From the NCBI GenBank assembly GCA_021732405.1, contig JAKFVB010000053.1:1-49052 (forward strand): a stretch of 49,052 nt of DNA, in the 5' to 3' direction. The notes beneath the pieces were generated by a model that worked only from the letters and a program-made list of their open reading frames with translations, was not told the DNA's origin and ran no database searches. Within the stretch, counting starts at the first letter, position 1; the number at the start of each line of letters is the position of its first letter. The stretch is from Methylotenera sp. Its GTDB lineage: Bacteria > Pseudomonadota > Gammaproteobacteria > Burkholderiales > Methylophilaceae. Positions 10,795-20,308 of this stretch are shown one piece after another. Position numbers and translations under genes: made by a program.

Positions 10795-12213
10795 TTAAGC
10801 GCGACGCCAAGTTGTGCCTTGTGGCGTATCTTCTAAAATAATGCCAGCATCGGCAAGCTGTTTGCGGATGCGGTCTGCTTCGGCGAAGTTTTTGGATTTT
10901 TTGGCATCTAGTCTGGCTTGGATTAACGAGTCTACATCTGTAGTAATAGATGATATTTCGGCTTTAAATCCAGAAGCTTCGGCAATACCGACGTTTGTAT
11001 TAATTGTTGTTACTTCACCTTGCAAAAATGCATTCGGGTCACGCTGCAACAATCCAACGACTGTAGCAAGATTTTTGAGCAAGCTAGCAATTTCAATCGA
11101 CTTGGTTTTATTCACTTCATTTGCCAAATCAAATAAGACCGCCATTGCTTCTGGCGTATTAAAATCATCATCCATTGCCGTTTTAAAACGTGCTGCTTGT
11201 GGATGCTGCCAATTGATTTCTGATTCAGCTACTTCATAGCCACGTAAAGCGGTATATAAGCGAGTAAGCGCTAGTTTTGCGTCATCTAGATGTTTGTCCG
11301 AATAATTAAGTGGGCTACGGTAGTGCGCGCGCAGAATAAAGAAACGCACAACCTCAGCATCGTATTGACTTAACACTTCGCGAATGGTAAAAAAGTTACC
11401 TAATGATTTGGACATTTTTTCATCGTCTACACGCACGAATCCATTATGCATCCAGTAATTTGCCATTTGACAGCTGTGTGTGGCCTCACTTTGCGCGATT
11501 TCATTTTCGTGATGCGGAAACTGTAAATCTTGTCCGCCGCCGTGAATATCAAAGTGCGCACCTAAATGCTCCGCACTCATTACAGAACATTCAATATGCC
11601 AACCTGGACGGCCTTTGCCCCAAGGCGAATCCCAGTTCGGTTCATTTGGCTTAACCGATTTCCACAACACAAAATCCATCGGGTCTTTTTTAAAACTATC
11701 CACTTCTACGCGTTCGCCAGCGCGCAAATCGTCTAAACTTTTGCCCGATAATTTGCCGTAGTCGTTAAAGCTACGTACGCTGTAAAATACATCGCCATTC
11801 GCGGCATGGTAGGCATGGCCTTTTTCAATTAAGGCGCTAATCATGTTAATCATGCCCTCAATATATTGGGTGGCGCGCGGTTCAATATCAGGGCGAATAA
11901 TGCCTAATTTGGCAGAGTCTTCATCCATTGCATCAATAAAACGTTGCGTTAAATCGCCAATGGATTCTTTATTTTCGTTAGCACGCTTGATAATTTTATC
12001 GTCAATATCGGTGATATTTCTAACATAAGTCACTTCATAATCACTGGCACGAAACCAGCGTGTGACCATATCAAACACAACCATCACGCGCGCATGTCCT
12101 AAATGGCAAAAATCATAAACCGTCATACCACAGACGTACATGCGCACTTTGTATGGTTCAATTGGGGTAAAAGTTTGTTTATCGCGACTGAGCGTATTGT
12201 AGATTTTTAGCAT
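10795..12213 (-). CDS. cysS: Cysteinyl-tRNA synthetase
   Basis: Class I synthetase charging tRNA-Cys. The HIGH-type motif is CHLGH (36-40) and the KMSKS loop is at 266-270. The zinc ligands C28, C209, H234 and E238 fall at the same numbers as in the E. coli enzyme. The C-terminal DALR-type helical region and the end [24 protein letters not shown] are typical. Length is 472 residues. A stretch around 395-425 ([21 protein letters not shown]) is a variable insertion. Confidence 0.97.
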   Translation of the reverse strand: MLKIYNTLSRDKQTFTPIEPYKVRMYVCGMTVYDFCHLGHARVMVVFDMVTRWFRASDYEVTYVRNITDIDDKIIKRANENKESIGDLTQRFIDAMDEDSAKLGIIRPDIEPRATQYIEGMINMISALIEKGHAYHAANGDVFYSVRSFNDYGKLSGKSLDDLRAGERVEVDSFKKDPMDFVLWKSVKPNEPNWDSPWGKGRPGWHIECSVMSAEHLGAHFDIHGGGQDLQFPHHENEIAQSEATHSCQMANYWMHNGFVRVDDEKMSKSLGNFFTIREVLSQYDAEVVRFFILRAHYRSPLNYSDKHLDDAKLALTRLYTALRGYEVAESEINWQHPQAARFKTAMDDDFNTPEAMAVLFDLANEVNKTKSIEIASLLKNLATVVGLLQRDPNAFLQGEVTTINTNVGIAEASGFKAEISSITTDVDSLIQARLDAKKSKNFAEADRIRKQLADAGIILEDTPQGTTWRRA

Positions 12214-12365
12214 GAATAAAAGATAAAAATAGAGTTATGACATTAAATTTACACAATTTTGCGTTAAAAACTAACTAATCGGCCCTGTATCTTAAATGGG
12301 CTATTGGATGTTGGCTACGCTATTGATAGAATGGCGTTTTAATTAACGCATTTGAGTATATCACA

Positions 12366-13361
12366 ATGAATATTCGCAGCCGCTCGCTATCTAAACTACT
12401 CATTCAATTTTTGTTCGCGCTGAGTTTTATCGCGTGTAACGTTTTTGCAGATGAGCTTAAAGATATTTCGCAACTATCTGACCAAGGTCAACAAGCAGCA
12501 GCGCTTGAACGTGTGAATGCTTATTTAGCAGCCAACCCTAAAGATCCGCAAGCGATGTTTATGAAAGGCATTATTCTGGTTGAAAGCGGCAAACGTGATG
12601 ATGCGATTAAAACCTTTACCGATTTAACCAGCAAGTACCCAAACTTGCCAGAGCCTTACAATAATTTGGCAGTGTTGTATGCCGATGCAGGTGAATACGA
12701 TAAAGCCAAAAAAGCACTCGAAACTGCGATAAAAACCCATCCAAGTTATGCCACTGCACACGAAAATTTAGGTGACATTTATGCACGCATGGCTTCCGAA
12801 GCGTATGACAAAGCCTTGCAATTAGATAATGGCAACTCACGCGCGCAAAGCAAGTTATCTATGATTAAAGATTTATTTGGCACTGGCAATAAAGTAGTTG
12901 CAAAAGCGGATGCTAAAACCAGCAAATCTGGCACTCAGCCAATTCGCCCAGCCGATAAAAAAGTAGAGCCAGCAAAAGTAGCTGAGCCAACTAAGGTGAT
13001 GGCAGATACTTCAGCGGATGAAGAAAGAAATGTGACCGATGCAGTGGGTAATTGGGCAAAAGCCTGGTCTAGCCAAGATGTAGATAAATATTTAGCCAGC
13101 TATTCAGATAGTTTTAAAACGCCAAAAGGTGAAAGTCGCAAAGCGTGGGAGCAGCAACGTCGTGAGCGTATCAGTGCACCGAAAAGTATTAGTGTGGAAT
13201 TAGCGAATCAAAATGTCACTATCGTGGATAGCAGTAATGCAAAAGTCACGTTTAAACAATCTTACAAAGGTGCAGGTAAACCAATTCGCACCGATAAAAC
13301 GTTGTTACTTAAAAAAGACAATGGCAGTTGGTTGATTGAGCAGGAAATTGCATCAAACTAA
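12366..13361 (+). CDS. Exported TPR protein with C-terminal NTF2-like domain
   Basis: A 331-residue exported protein. Residues 1-29 form a signal peptide (ending around VFA-DEL). Residues 33-165 hold three to four TPR units (for example PEPYNNLAVLYADAGEYDKA). A charged lysine/proline linker (about 170-215) leads to a C-terminal NTF2/Cds6-like domain (WAKAWSSQDVDKYLASYSDSF ... DNGSWLIEQE). The same domain ends the next gene, an L,D-transpeptidase, so the two are likely a functional pair in peptidoglycan remodelling. That role is inference from domain sharing and 57-bp spacing. Confidence 0.85.
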   Translation: MNIRSRSLSKLLIQFLFALSFIACNVFADELKDISQLSDQGQQAAALERVNAYLAANPKDPQAMFMKGIILVESGKRDDAIKTFTDLTSKYPNLPEPYNNLAVLYADAGEYDKAKKALETAIKTHPSYATAHENLGDIYARMASEAYDKALQLDNGNSRAQSKLSMIKDLFGTGNKVVAKADAKTSKSGTQPIRPADKKVEPAKVAEPTKVMADTSADEERNVTDAVGNWAKAWSSQDVDKYLASYSDSFKTPKGESRKAWEQQRRERISAPKSISVELANQNVTIVDSSNAKVTFKQSYKGAGKPIRTDKTLLLKKDNGSWLIEQEIASN

Positions 13362-13418
13362 TCATCAAACCAGAATTTGCAAATCGCAAACTGATTGAAA
13401 TGGCACAAGTAAACGGTA

Positions 13419-14681
13419 ATGCTGATTAATTTAAAGCTTAAAGTATTAAAAAGCGTCGCTATTTTGGGTTGCGTGTTATTGCCGTGGAACGCGACAGCGG
13501 TTAACCACGGTAGCATGACAGATTTACTGCTGACGCAAAAATTCGGTAAATCGCTGGTTGAAAGCTTGTTGGTTAAAAGTCTGTTAGAAATTGCGCAAGG
13601 CAATACCAAGCAAGCATTCGCAACGGTTAATGAACTTATTCGCACTGCGCCCAACTTTAAACTTGCCTATTTAATTCGCGGCGATTTATTAACTGCACAA
13701 GGCCGCCCTATTGAAGCCATTGGCGGCGCAAGCACTAATAGCTCTAAATCTAATGATGAGATGATTGAAGGCTTGCGTGACGAAGCACGTACGCGTATTG
13801 ACTATTACCGGTCAGACAAAAAAATTAATCAGTTGCCCAACTTGTTAATCAAGCTCACTGATGAGCAAACGCATGTCATAGTGGTGGATACCGTTAAGTC
13901 ACGTTTATATTTGTATAAAAACGTAGATGGTGGCTTAGAATACGCGGCTGATTATTACGTCACCATCGGTAAAAATGGCGCTGGCAAACAAACACAAGGC
14001 GATAAGCGCACCCCGCTTGGCGTCTATTTTGCGGGTAAAAAACTTACGCAACCACTTGCAGATATGTACGGTGATGGCGCTTATCCACTCAATTATCCTA
14101 ATGAACTAGATCAGCATCAAAACAAGAACGGTTTTGGTATTTGGCTACACGGCACACCAACCAATACCTACAGCCGCCCACCTCGGGCCAGTGATGGTTG
14201 CGTGGTTTTGAGCAACCCTGATTTAAATGCGTTAGCGCCTATTTTGCAATCTGGCAAAATACCTGTGATTATTTCTGACAATATCGAATGGCTCAATAAA
14301 GACAAGTCTGACTTTCAATCAGAAGAACAAAAAACACTGGCTGAAGCGATAGATGATTGGCGTAAAGATTGGGTTGTGCAAGATACTGACAAATACTTAA
14401 GCCATTATTCAGAGCAATTTTTTTACAACGGCGGCCGTTATCAAAAGTGGGCAGATTACAAGCGCGGCATACAATCGGCTAAACCCAAAGTGTCGATTAA
14501 TATCAACGATATTAGTATGTTTAGCTACCCAAGTGTTCAGCAAACCGGCCAAGACAATATTGTGGTGGTGAATTTTGAGCAGGATTTTAGAAGCCCCACT
14601 TTGCAAAATAAAATGCGCAAACGCCAATATTGGATTAACGAAAACAATCAATGGAAAATTATTTATGAAGGTGCAGCATAA
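13419..14681 (+). CDS. L,D-transpeptidase (YkuD domain) with NTF2-like C-terminus
   Basis: Periplasmic enzyme of the YkuD/ErfK family that forms or trims peptide bonds in peptidoglycan. A signal peptide ends near residue 27, a short helical TPR-like region follows (33-130), then the catalytic YkuD domain (about 150-285) and an NTF2-like domain (310-420, WRKDWVVQDTDKYLSHYSEQF). The active site reads H244-G ... S259-D260-G261-C262; C262 is the nucleophile. D260 replaces the more usual His, as in the Csd6/Pgp2-like branch whose members can act as L,D-carboxypeptidases. The architecture resembles that branch. It follows the TPR gene directly. Confidence 0.88.
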   Translation: MLINLKLKVLKSVAILGCVLLPWNATAVNHGSMTDLLLTQKFGKSLVESLLVKSLLEIAQGNTKQAFATVNELIRTAPNFKLAYLIRGDLLTAQGRPIEAIGGASTNSSKSNDEMIEGLRDEARTRIDYYRSDKKINQLPNLLIKLTDEQTHVIVVDTVKSRLYLYKNVDGGLEYAADYYVTIGKNGAGKQTQGDKRTPLGVYFAGKKLTQPLADMYGDGAYPLNYPNELDQHQNKNGFGIWLHGTPTNTYSRPPRASDGCVVLSNPDLNALAPILQSGKIPVIISDNIEWLNKDKSDFQSEEQKTLAEAIDDWRKDWVVQDTDKYLSHYSEQFFYNGGRYQKWADYKRGIQSAKPKVSININDISMFSYPSVQQTGQDNIVVVNFEQDFRSPTLQNKMRKRQYWINENNQWKIIYEGAA

Positions 14682-15291
14682 CTTAATGCAATTATTCACT
14701 CAGTTTTTAGCAGCAAGCAGTATCTTTTTGGCATTATCAGGCAGTCTTCAAGCAGCCACCAGCGTTGAATTTCAAACCAGCCAAGGTAATTTTACGGTAG
14801 AGCTGTACCCTGAAAAAGCGCCTAAAACCGTTGAGAATTTTTTGCAATATGTAAAAGATGGCTTTTACGACAACACCATTTTTCACCGAGTGATTAACCG
14901 CTTTATGATTCAAGGCGGTGGCTTTGAGCGCGATTTGTCTGAAAAAAACACGCGGGCACCTATTGTAAACGAATCAAATAACGGCTTGTTAAATGAGCTC
15001 GGTACCGTTGCCATGGCACGCACTGCCGACCCTGATTCGGCTACTGCACAGTTTTTTGTCAACTTAGGTGATAACCAATTTTTAAACTACACCAGCCCAG
15101 ACCCAGAATCAATCGGCTATTGCGTATTTGGCAAAGTGACCAGCGGCTTAGATGTGGTACAAAAAATTGGCTTAAGTGCAACTGGCAATTTGGGCAGACA
15201 TTCTGATGTGCCCATTAAACCTATCACGATCAAAAGTGCAAAAGTCGTTTCTGCTGAGGCTAAACCAGCAGCAAAACCTGAAGCCAAATAG
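14665..15291 (+). CDS. ppiA: Periplasmic cyclophilin-type peptidyl-prolyl isomerase
   Basis: Proline isomerase of the cyclophilin family with a signal peptide (hydrophobic stretch ending SLQA-ATS), so periplasmic. Conserved active-site residues are visible in [15 protein letters not shown] and ATAQFFVNLGDNQFLN. I choose the ATG at 14665, which overlaps the preceding gene by 17 bp and has a GGAAA ribosome-binding site; ATG 14686 is an alternative. An open frame reaching further upstream is not the gene. The tail is an Ala/Lys/Pro-rich extension. The following gene is a cytoplasmic paralogue. Confidence 0.92.
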   Translation: MKVQHNLMQLFTQFLAASSIFLALSGSLQAATSVEFQTSQGNFTVELYPEKAPKTVENFLQYVKDGFYDNTIFHRVINRFMIQGGGFERDLSEKNTRAPIVNESNNGLLNELGTVAMARTADPDSATAQFFVNLGDNQFLNYTSPDPESIGYCVFGKVTSGLDVVQKIGLSATGNLGRHSDVPIKPITIKSAKVVSAEAKPAAKPEAK

Positions 15292-15354
15292 CCAGTCTAG
15301 AAATCTGACTAACTTAAATCTATTCAATTTATTCGTTTTTTAAAGGATCTACTC

Positions 15355-15846
15355 GTGGTTAAACTTACTACCAATTTTGGCGACATCACCCTTGAACTTA
15401 ACGCTGAAAAAGCACCAATAACTGTCGCCAACTTTTTGCAATATGTAGAGAGTGGTTTTTACAGCGATGTTATTTTTCATCGCGTGATTGATGGTTTTAT
15501 GATTCAAGGCGGCGGCTTTGATACCACAATGAAACAAAAGAAGACAGTTGCCGAAATTAAAAATGAAGCCAACAACGGCTTAGCTAATGATAAATATACG
15601 ATTGCCATGGCGCGCACTTCTATCCCAGATTCTGCCAGCAGTCAGTTTTTTATCAACGTTGGCAATAATGATTTTCTAAATCATACTGCACCAACTTCTA
15701 GTGGCTGGGGCTATTGTGTATTTGGCAAAGTAATCGAAGGCATGGACGTGGTAGACAAAATTAAGGCAGTTAAAACAGGTAACAAAACAGGCCATCAAGA
15801 TGTGCCTTTAGAGCCAGTCATCATTAAAAGTGCGGTTGTTTGCTAA
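15355..15846 (+). CDS. ppiB: Cytoplasmic cyclophilin-type peptidyl-prolyl isomerase
   Basis: A 163-residue cyclophilin without signal peptide. [15 protein letters not shown] and [18 protein letters not shown] carry the catalytic residues. The start is GTG at 15355, preceded by a good AAAGGA ribosome-binding site 7 bp upstream; no ATG would give the complete domain. Its close similarity to the periplasmic protein encoded just upstream points to an old tandem duplication with different targeting. lpxH follows, as often in proteobacteria. Confidence 0.95.
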   Translation: MVKLTTNFGDITLELNAEKAPITVANFLQYVESGFYSDVIFHRVIDGFMIQGGGFDTTMKQKKTVAEIKNEANNGLANDKYTIAMARTSIPDSASSQFFINVGNNDFLNHTAPTSSGWGYCVFGKVIEGMDVVDKIKAVKTGNKTGHQDVPLEPVIIKSAVVC

Positions 15847-15890
15847 TTAATCAATGCGTTAAATAGGCTTTAACTAAACCGCGCTAGCCC

Positions 15891-16625
15891 ATGGAATCCA
15901 AGCCATATAGCCTATTTATTTCAGACTTACATTTATGTGATTCGCGGCCCAACATTACACAAGCTTTTATTGGTTTTTTACAAGAAACCGCTGCAAAAGC
16001 ACAAGCACTGTATATTTTAGGTGATTTGTTTGAGTACTGGGCTGGCGATGACGCGATTGAAGCTGGCCATCAGCAAGCAGTTATCGCTGCTCTTAAAGAC
16101 CTTAATAACCAAGGCGTAGCGCTGTTTTTTATGCACGGCAACCGCGACTTTTTGTTAAATGACGGCTTTGCGCAGGCGACATCAGGCACCATTTTGACAG
16201 ACCCAACTTTGCTGCATCTTTATGGAAAACCCGTTCTAGTTAGCCACGGCGATATACTTTGCACGGATGATATTGCTTATCAGCAATTTAGAATGCAAGT
16301 ACGTGCGCCAGCCTGGCAAAACCAATTTTTAAGTCAGCCTCTTGAGGCGCGTATTGCATATATTGAGCAAATTCGCTTCAAAAGCGAACAAGAAAAATCT
16401 CTTAAAAGCATGCAGATTATGGATGTGAATCAACAGACTGTAGAAGCGATGTTGCGCGAATATCATTACCCGCCTCTATTGATTCATGGCCATACGCACA
16501 GACCTAACAAGCATATTATCGCGATAGACAACCATGTTTGCGAACGCTGGGTACTGGGTGATTGGTATGAGCAAGGTAGCTATTTAAAGCTAGATGAGAG
16601 TGGTTGCCAGCCACAATCTCTTTAA
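15891..16625 (+). CDS. lpxH: UDP-2,3-diacylglucosamine hydrolase
   Basis: Lipid A pathway enzyme that cleaves UDP-2,3-diacylglucosamine to lipid X. All calcineurin-type metal motifs are present: ISDLHL (12-14 D-x-H), LGDLFEYWAGDD, MHGNRDFLL, SHGD and HGHTHRP. The 244 residues fit LpxH. It is a peripheral membrane enzyme with no signal peptide. This supports a Gram-negative host with lipid A. Confidence 0.95.
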   Translation: MESKPYSLFISDLHLCDSRPNITQAFIGFLQETAAKAQALYILGDLFEYWAGDDAIEAGHQQAVIAALKDLNNQGVALFFMHGNRDFLLNDGFAQATSGTILTDPTLLHLYGKPVLVSHGDILCTDDIAYQQFRMQVRAPAWQNQFLSQPLEARIAYIEQIRFKSEQEKSLKSMQIMDVNQQTVEAMLREYHYPPLLIHGHTHRPNKHIIAIDNHVCERWVLGDWYEQGSYLKLDESGCQPQSL

Positions 16626-16684
16626 CGATATTCTGCTAATATCACAACATGTCATGACGACTTAACACATAAAAATGTTTAAAA

Positions 16685-16966
16685 ATGGCCATGAAAAAAT
16701 TATTAGTGTGCACTAACTATCGCGCCAACCCCAACAATCCTTCATGTGCTGCGCGTGACAGTTCGTTAATATTGAGCGCTTTATCAAAGCAGTGCCAGCA
16801 AAATAATCTACCGATTCAGGTGGAAGAAAGTCTTTGTTTAGGTTTTTGCCAAATTGGGCCAAATGCACGCTTAGCGCCAAATGGGCCGTTTTTTCATGAT
16901 ATTTCGCTTGATAAGTTAAGCACGATTATCATCGCCACTAAAAAATTCATTCAAAATGAGGGTTAA
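16685..16966 (+). CDS. Thioredoxin-like [2Fe-2S] ferredoxin
   Basis: A 93-residue protein with the cysteine pattern of thioredoxin-fold 2Fe-2S ferredoxins: C9, C21, C51 and C55 (C-x11-C-x29-C-x3-C), related to the NuoE fold. ATG codons at 16685 and 16691 are both possible starts. The partner redox enzyme is unknown. It converges on the HD-GYP gene with only 6 bp between stops. Confidence 0.8.
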   Translation: MAMKKLLVCTNYRANPNNPSCAARDSSLILSALSKQCQQNNLPIQVEESLCLGFCQIGPNARLAPNGPFFHDISLDKLSTIIIATKKFIQNEG

Positions 16967-16972
16967 GTCAAA

Positions 16973-18613
16973 CTAGGCCTGGCCTGTGTAGCCAGGAATT
17001 TTCGCTTCAATTACTTCATCAATCTGCTCTGCTTCTAAAAATTTTTCAGCATATTTTAAGTACAGTTTTTCACGAATAAATAAATCAAATATATCAGGGT
17101 CAATATGATGATCTAATTTCATCTTACCTAAAATATCCAATGTTTCGGATAAGGTTTTGGCCTTTTTATAAGGCCTATCTCTAGAAGTCAGCGCTTCAAA
17201 AATATCGGCGATTCCCATCATGCGCGCAGGTATTGACATTTGTTCACGCGTTAAACCTTTTGGGTAGCCCTTACCATCCATGCGCTCATGATGACCACCC
17301 GCATACTCTGGCACGCGGCGTAAATCCTTTGGGTAAGGCAGTGCTTCTAGCATATTCACTGTGACCACAATGTGATTATTAATAATCGAGCGTTCTTCTG
17401 GGGTTAAAGTACCGCGCGCAATTGTCAGGTTATACACTTCATTTTCACTTAAAAATTTAAGCGAATGCCCTGAGTCGCTTAGATATTCATAATTGGCAAT
17501 ATCACGCACACGCTGCTGGTCTTCTGGCTTCATAAATTCACTGCCAAAATTAATTTTTCGAATAAAGTTTTTATCGTCATCCAACTGTTTTTTAATCACA
17601 TTGACACCATGCTCAATATATTTGGCGTTCACCAGCTTGCCACTTCTCACATCATCCATCGCTTTGCGTAAATGGGCATTTTCACGTTGGGTTTTTAGTA
17701 ACTCAAATCGTTGGTCAATTAAATGAATGCGATCAAAAGTAGTTTCTAGCTTGGTGGCTTTATCCATCACTGATTCTGGCGTGGTTACCTTGCCGCAATC
17801 ATGTAGCCAAGCCGCAATTTTTAATTCGTACACCTCTTTTTCGGTCATCGTAAAATCACGAAGCGGCCCTGTGTCGGTGTTAATCGCGGCCTCAGCCAAC
17901 ATCATCGTCAGTTCTGGCACTCGCTGGCAATGGCCACCTGTGTAGGGTGATTTTTCATCAATGGCATCTGCAATTAATTTAATAAATGATTCAAATAAAT
18001 TCTTAAGCCCGTTGATTAAATTTTGATTAGTGAGTGCAACAGCCGCCTGCGAAGCCAGCGATTCTACCAAACGTTGATGTGAATCTGAAAACGGGATAAT
18101 TTGATTGGTGAGCGGGTCAATGGCGTTAATTAACTGCAACACACCAATAATTTCGTTCTCATGGTTCATCATGGGAACCGTTAAGAACGATTGTGAGCGA
18201 TAGCCCATTTTGGCATCAAACTTAGCGGTGCCAGAAAAATCAAAACCTTCAGTTAAATAGGCATCTGGAATATTCACAGTTTTGGCATTTGCAACGCTGT
18301 AAACCGCCACCATGGTTAAGTTTGGCTTACCATCATCACCATAAATAGGCAAAGGCGGAAAAGGAATAGGCTTGCCAGTTGTACCGCCCATCGCAATATC
18401 TAAACTAAGATTGCGCAGAATTTCAAACTTTAATTTCGCATCTTCTGTCACTGTGTACAAAGTGCCGCCATCTGCGTTAGTGAGCTCTTTTGCTCCCAAC
18501 AAAATAACTTCTAAAAGACGTTTATGATCATGCTCCGCGGATAAGGCAACCCCAATAGAGTTAAGCCGCTCAAGCTGATTGAATACATCCTGTTGAATAG
18601 CATTATGCGGCAT
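16973..18613 (-). CDS. GAF + HD-GYP signalling protein
   Basis: Predicted cyclic-di-GMP phosphodiesterase, 546 residues, soluble. A GAF domain spans about 25-195 and the HD-GYP domain about 205-500. Metal and signature residues are H228, H271-D272, K275, H414, H441-H442, and GYP at 449-451, followed by ADIFEALTSRDRPYK. Between HDCGK (271-275) and H414 lies an insertion of about 120 residues not present in the minimal domain; it includes long charged helices. The gene is the last of the run kinase-phosphatase-FHA-HD-GYP, 38 bp after the FHA gene. Activity is inferred from intact motifs. Confidence 0.92.
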   Translation of the reverse strand: MPHNAIQQDVFNQLERLNSIGVALSAEHDHKRLLEVILLGAKELTNADGGTLYTVTEDAKLKFEILRNLSLDIAMGGTTGKPIPFPPLPIYGDDGKPNLTMVAVYSVANAKTVNIPDAYLTEGFDFSGTAKFDAKMGYRSQSFLTVPMMNHENEIIGVLQLINAIDPLTNQIIPFSDSHQRLVESLASQAAVALTNQNLINGLKNLFESFIKLIADAIDEKSPYTGGHCQRVPELTMMLAEAAINTDTGPLRDFTMTEKEVYELKIAAWLHDCGKVTTPESVMDKATKLETTFDRIHLIDQRFELLKTQRENAHLRKAMDDVRSGKLVNAKYIEHGVNVIKKQLDDDKNFIRKINFGSEFMKPEDQQRVRDIANYEYLSDSGHSLKFLSENEVYNLTIARGTLTPEERSIINNHIVVTVNMLEALPYPKDLRRVPEYAGGHHERMDGKGYPKGLTREQMSIPARMMGIADIFEALTSRDRPYKKAKTLSETLDILGKMKLDHHIDPDIFDLFIREKLYLKYAEKFLEAEQIDEVIEAKIPGYTGQA

Positions 18614-18651
18614 ATGATTAATGATCAGTAAAAGTGCTATATTAATACGGA

Positions 18652-19392
18652 TTAGGCCAAATGAAACTCCATTTTAGTGCCCGCCAATTCAATCACATCT
18701 TGATTGTTTAACGCATGCGCCTGTACGCCAATAGTTTCACCATTCACCACAGGGTGGCTACTACCCCCAACATGCGTAATAAAGTAACCATGTGGCCGTT
18801 TGGTAATAACAGCCACTTGTGACCCAGGCTTACCAAGTGTGGTCATTGTTTTGTTAAGTAGCAGTTCACGTCCAGCGCTTACCCCATTTAACACTTGTAA
18901 GCGGCCTATATTTTCAGATAGGTTTGTGGTGCTAGCTTCTTCAGGCGTATCTTCTGATGTTTGGCTACTCTCTTCAACTGGCGCAATCTCCGCTTTTTCA
19001 GTCGCTTTCTTTTTTTCTAATGCCGCCTTAACGGCTGCTGGAGCTTCTTGCTGAGGCAGTATCATCATGGTTTTTTCAAATCCATCGCCAGAACTAGCGA
19101 CGTGATTTTCATTGATATATTTGAGCTGATATTTACCAAATTCAATCATATCTTCATGTTGTAAAACATATTTTTTAATAGTTTTACCATTCACCATGGT
19201 ACCGTTGGTACTGTTTAAATCTTCCAAAAATGAGTCATTGCCAATGGTTACAATCACTGCATGGACGCCACTTACCGCCAAATTATCAATATGTATTTGG
19301 TTGCTTGGTCGGCGGCCAATCGTCATGCGCTCTTTATCGAGTGCAAATTCGCCCAGCGAATTACCGTCTAATAAAAAATGTAACTTTGCCAT
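18652..19392 (-). CDS. Tandem FHA-domain protein
   Basis: A 246-residue soluble protein. The first FHA domain (about 3-95) is complete, with G26-R27, S41-x2-H44 and N63-G64, the residues that bind phosphothreonine. An Ala/Glu/Lys/Ser/Thr-rich linker (about 115-165) contains several threonines that could be kinase targets. The second FHA-like domain (about 168-246, LQVLNGVSAGRELLLNKTMTTLG) lacks a clear S-x2-H and is probably degenerate. Placed between the PP2C phosphatase and the HD-GYP gene, it is a natural reader of the neighbouring kinase; that is inference. Confidence 0.9.
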   Translation of the reverse strand: MAKLHFLLDGNSLGEFALDKERMTIGRRPSNQIHIDNLAVSGVHAVIVTIGNDSFLEDLNSTNGTMVNGKTIKKYVLQHEDMIEFGKYQLKYINENHVASSGDGFEKTMMILPQQEAPAAVKAALEKKKATEKAEIAPVEESSQTSEDTPEEASTTNLSENIGRLQVLNGVSAGRELLLNKTMTTLGKPGSQVAVITKRPHGYFITHVGGSSHPVVNGETIGVQAHALNNQDVIELAGTKMEFHLA

Positions 19393-19459
19393 AATAACCC
19401 TTAATTTTGACCAATCAAGTTTTGCCTTAATTGGAACATTTACCGCATTTTAATCAAAT

Positions 19460-20308
19460 TTACTCAAATTTATTGTGATGAATTGGTTGCTTTTTCACTT
19501 TACCGAACAGATTTTTTACCCAGCCACCCTCTTGGGAAAATGGTTTATTTGTCTTTGCAATCACCACTGAAATATTATCTTTACCGCCGTATTCATTTGC
19601 CGTTTGTACTAACCTTGTGGCTGCATATTCAATATTACCATTAGCATCTAATAATATTTTGCTAATCACCTCATCTTCAACCAAGTCGGTTAAGCCATCA
19701 GAGCATAGCAAATAAATATCATCCACTTCTACCGCAAACTCTTGAATTTCTAAATCCACTTCTTCATCAATGCCCAGTGCGCGCGTGACTAAGTTTTTGT
19801 TAACGGAAACTTTTGCTTGCTGTGGCGTGATTAACCCTGCATTTAATTGCTCTTGCAATAAAGAATGATCTTCTGTGATTTGCGTTAAAGTGCAATCGCG
19901 CAGGCGATACATGCGAGAGTCGCCAATATGGCCGACTATTAATTTATTATCTGTAAAAATACCCGCAACTAAGGTAGTGCCCATGCCAGCACATTGCGGC
20001 TGTTCTTGCGATATTTGATAAATGGTCTCATTTGCGCGCTCTACAGCGTGTATCAGCATTTGCGCCTCTGGAAGCAAGCCAGGCATAAACCTAAGCGCAG
20101 GCTTGTGACGCATCGCCTCTGTAATTTCTGCCGTTAGCGTAAGTACGGCAATTTCACTCGCTACCTCGCCCGCTTTGTAGCCGCCCATACCATCCGCAAG
20201 CACCAGCAAACCGATAGACAAATCGCTGGCAACCGCATCTTCGTTATGATCGCGATGCAAGCCCACATCTGTTAACCGGGCAACACTAATCGCTTGTTCT
20301 ACGTTCAT
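19460..20308 (-). CDS. PP2C-type Ser/Thr protein phosphatase
   Basis: Metal-dependent phosphatase of the PPM/Stp1 group, 282 residues, soluble. Motifs are LTDVGLHRDHNEDA (E23, D24), LADGMGG (D39-G40), GHIGDSRMYRL, LCSDGLTDLV and GGKDNISVVIA. Its ATG overlaps the kinase stop codon by 4 bp (20305-20308), so kinase and phosphatase are made together, the classic antagonistic pair. Confidence 0.95.
   Translation of the reverse strand: MNVEQAISVARLTDVGLHRDHNEDAVASDLSIGLLVLADGMGGYKAGEVASEIAVLTLTAEITEAMRHKPALRFMPGLLPEAQMLIHAVERANETIYQISQEQPQCAGMGTTLVAGIFTDNKLIVGHIGDSRMYRLRDCTLTQITEDHSLLQEQLNAGLITPQQAKVSVNKNLVTRALGIDEEVDLEIQEFAVEVDDIYLLCSDGLTDLVEDEVISKILLDANGNIEYAATRLVQTANEYGGKDNISVVIAKTNKPFSQEGGWVKNLFGKVKKQPIHHNKFE

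Noticed and set aside
14575-14664. Upstream extension of the periplasmic cyclophilin into the L,D-transpeptidase
   Set aside because: It would bury the signal peptide; starts at 14665 or 14686 give a proper exported protein.
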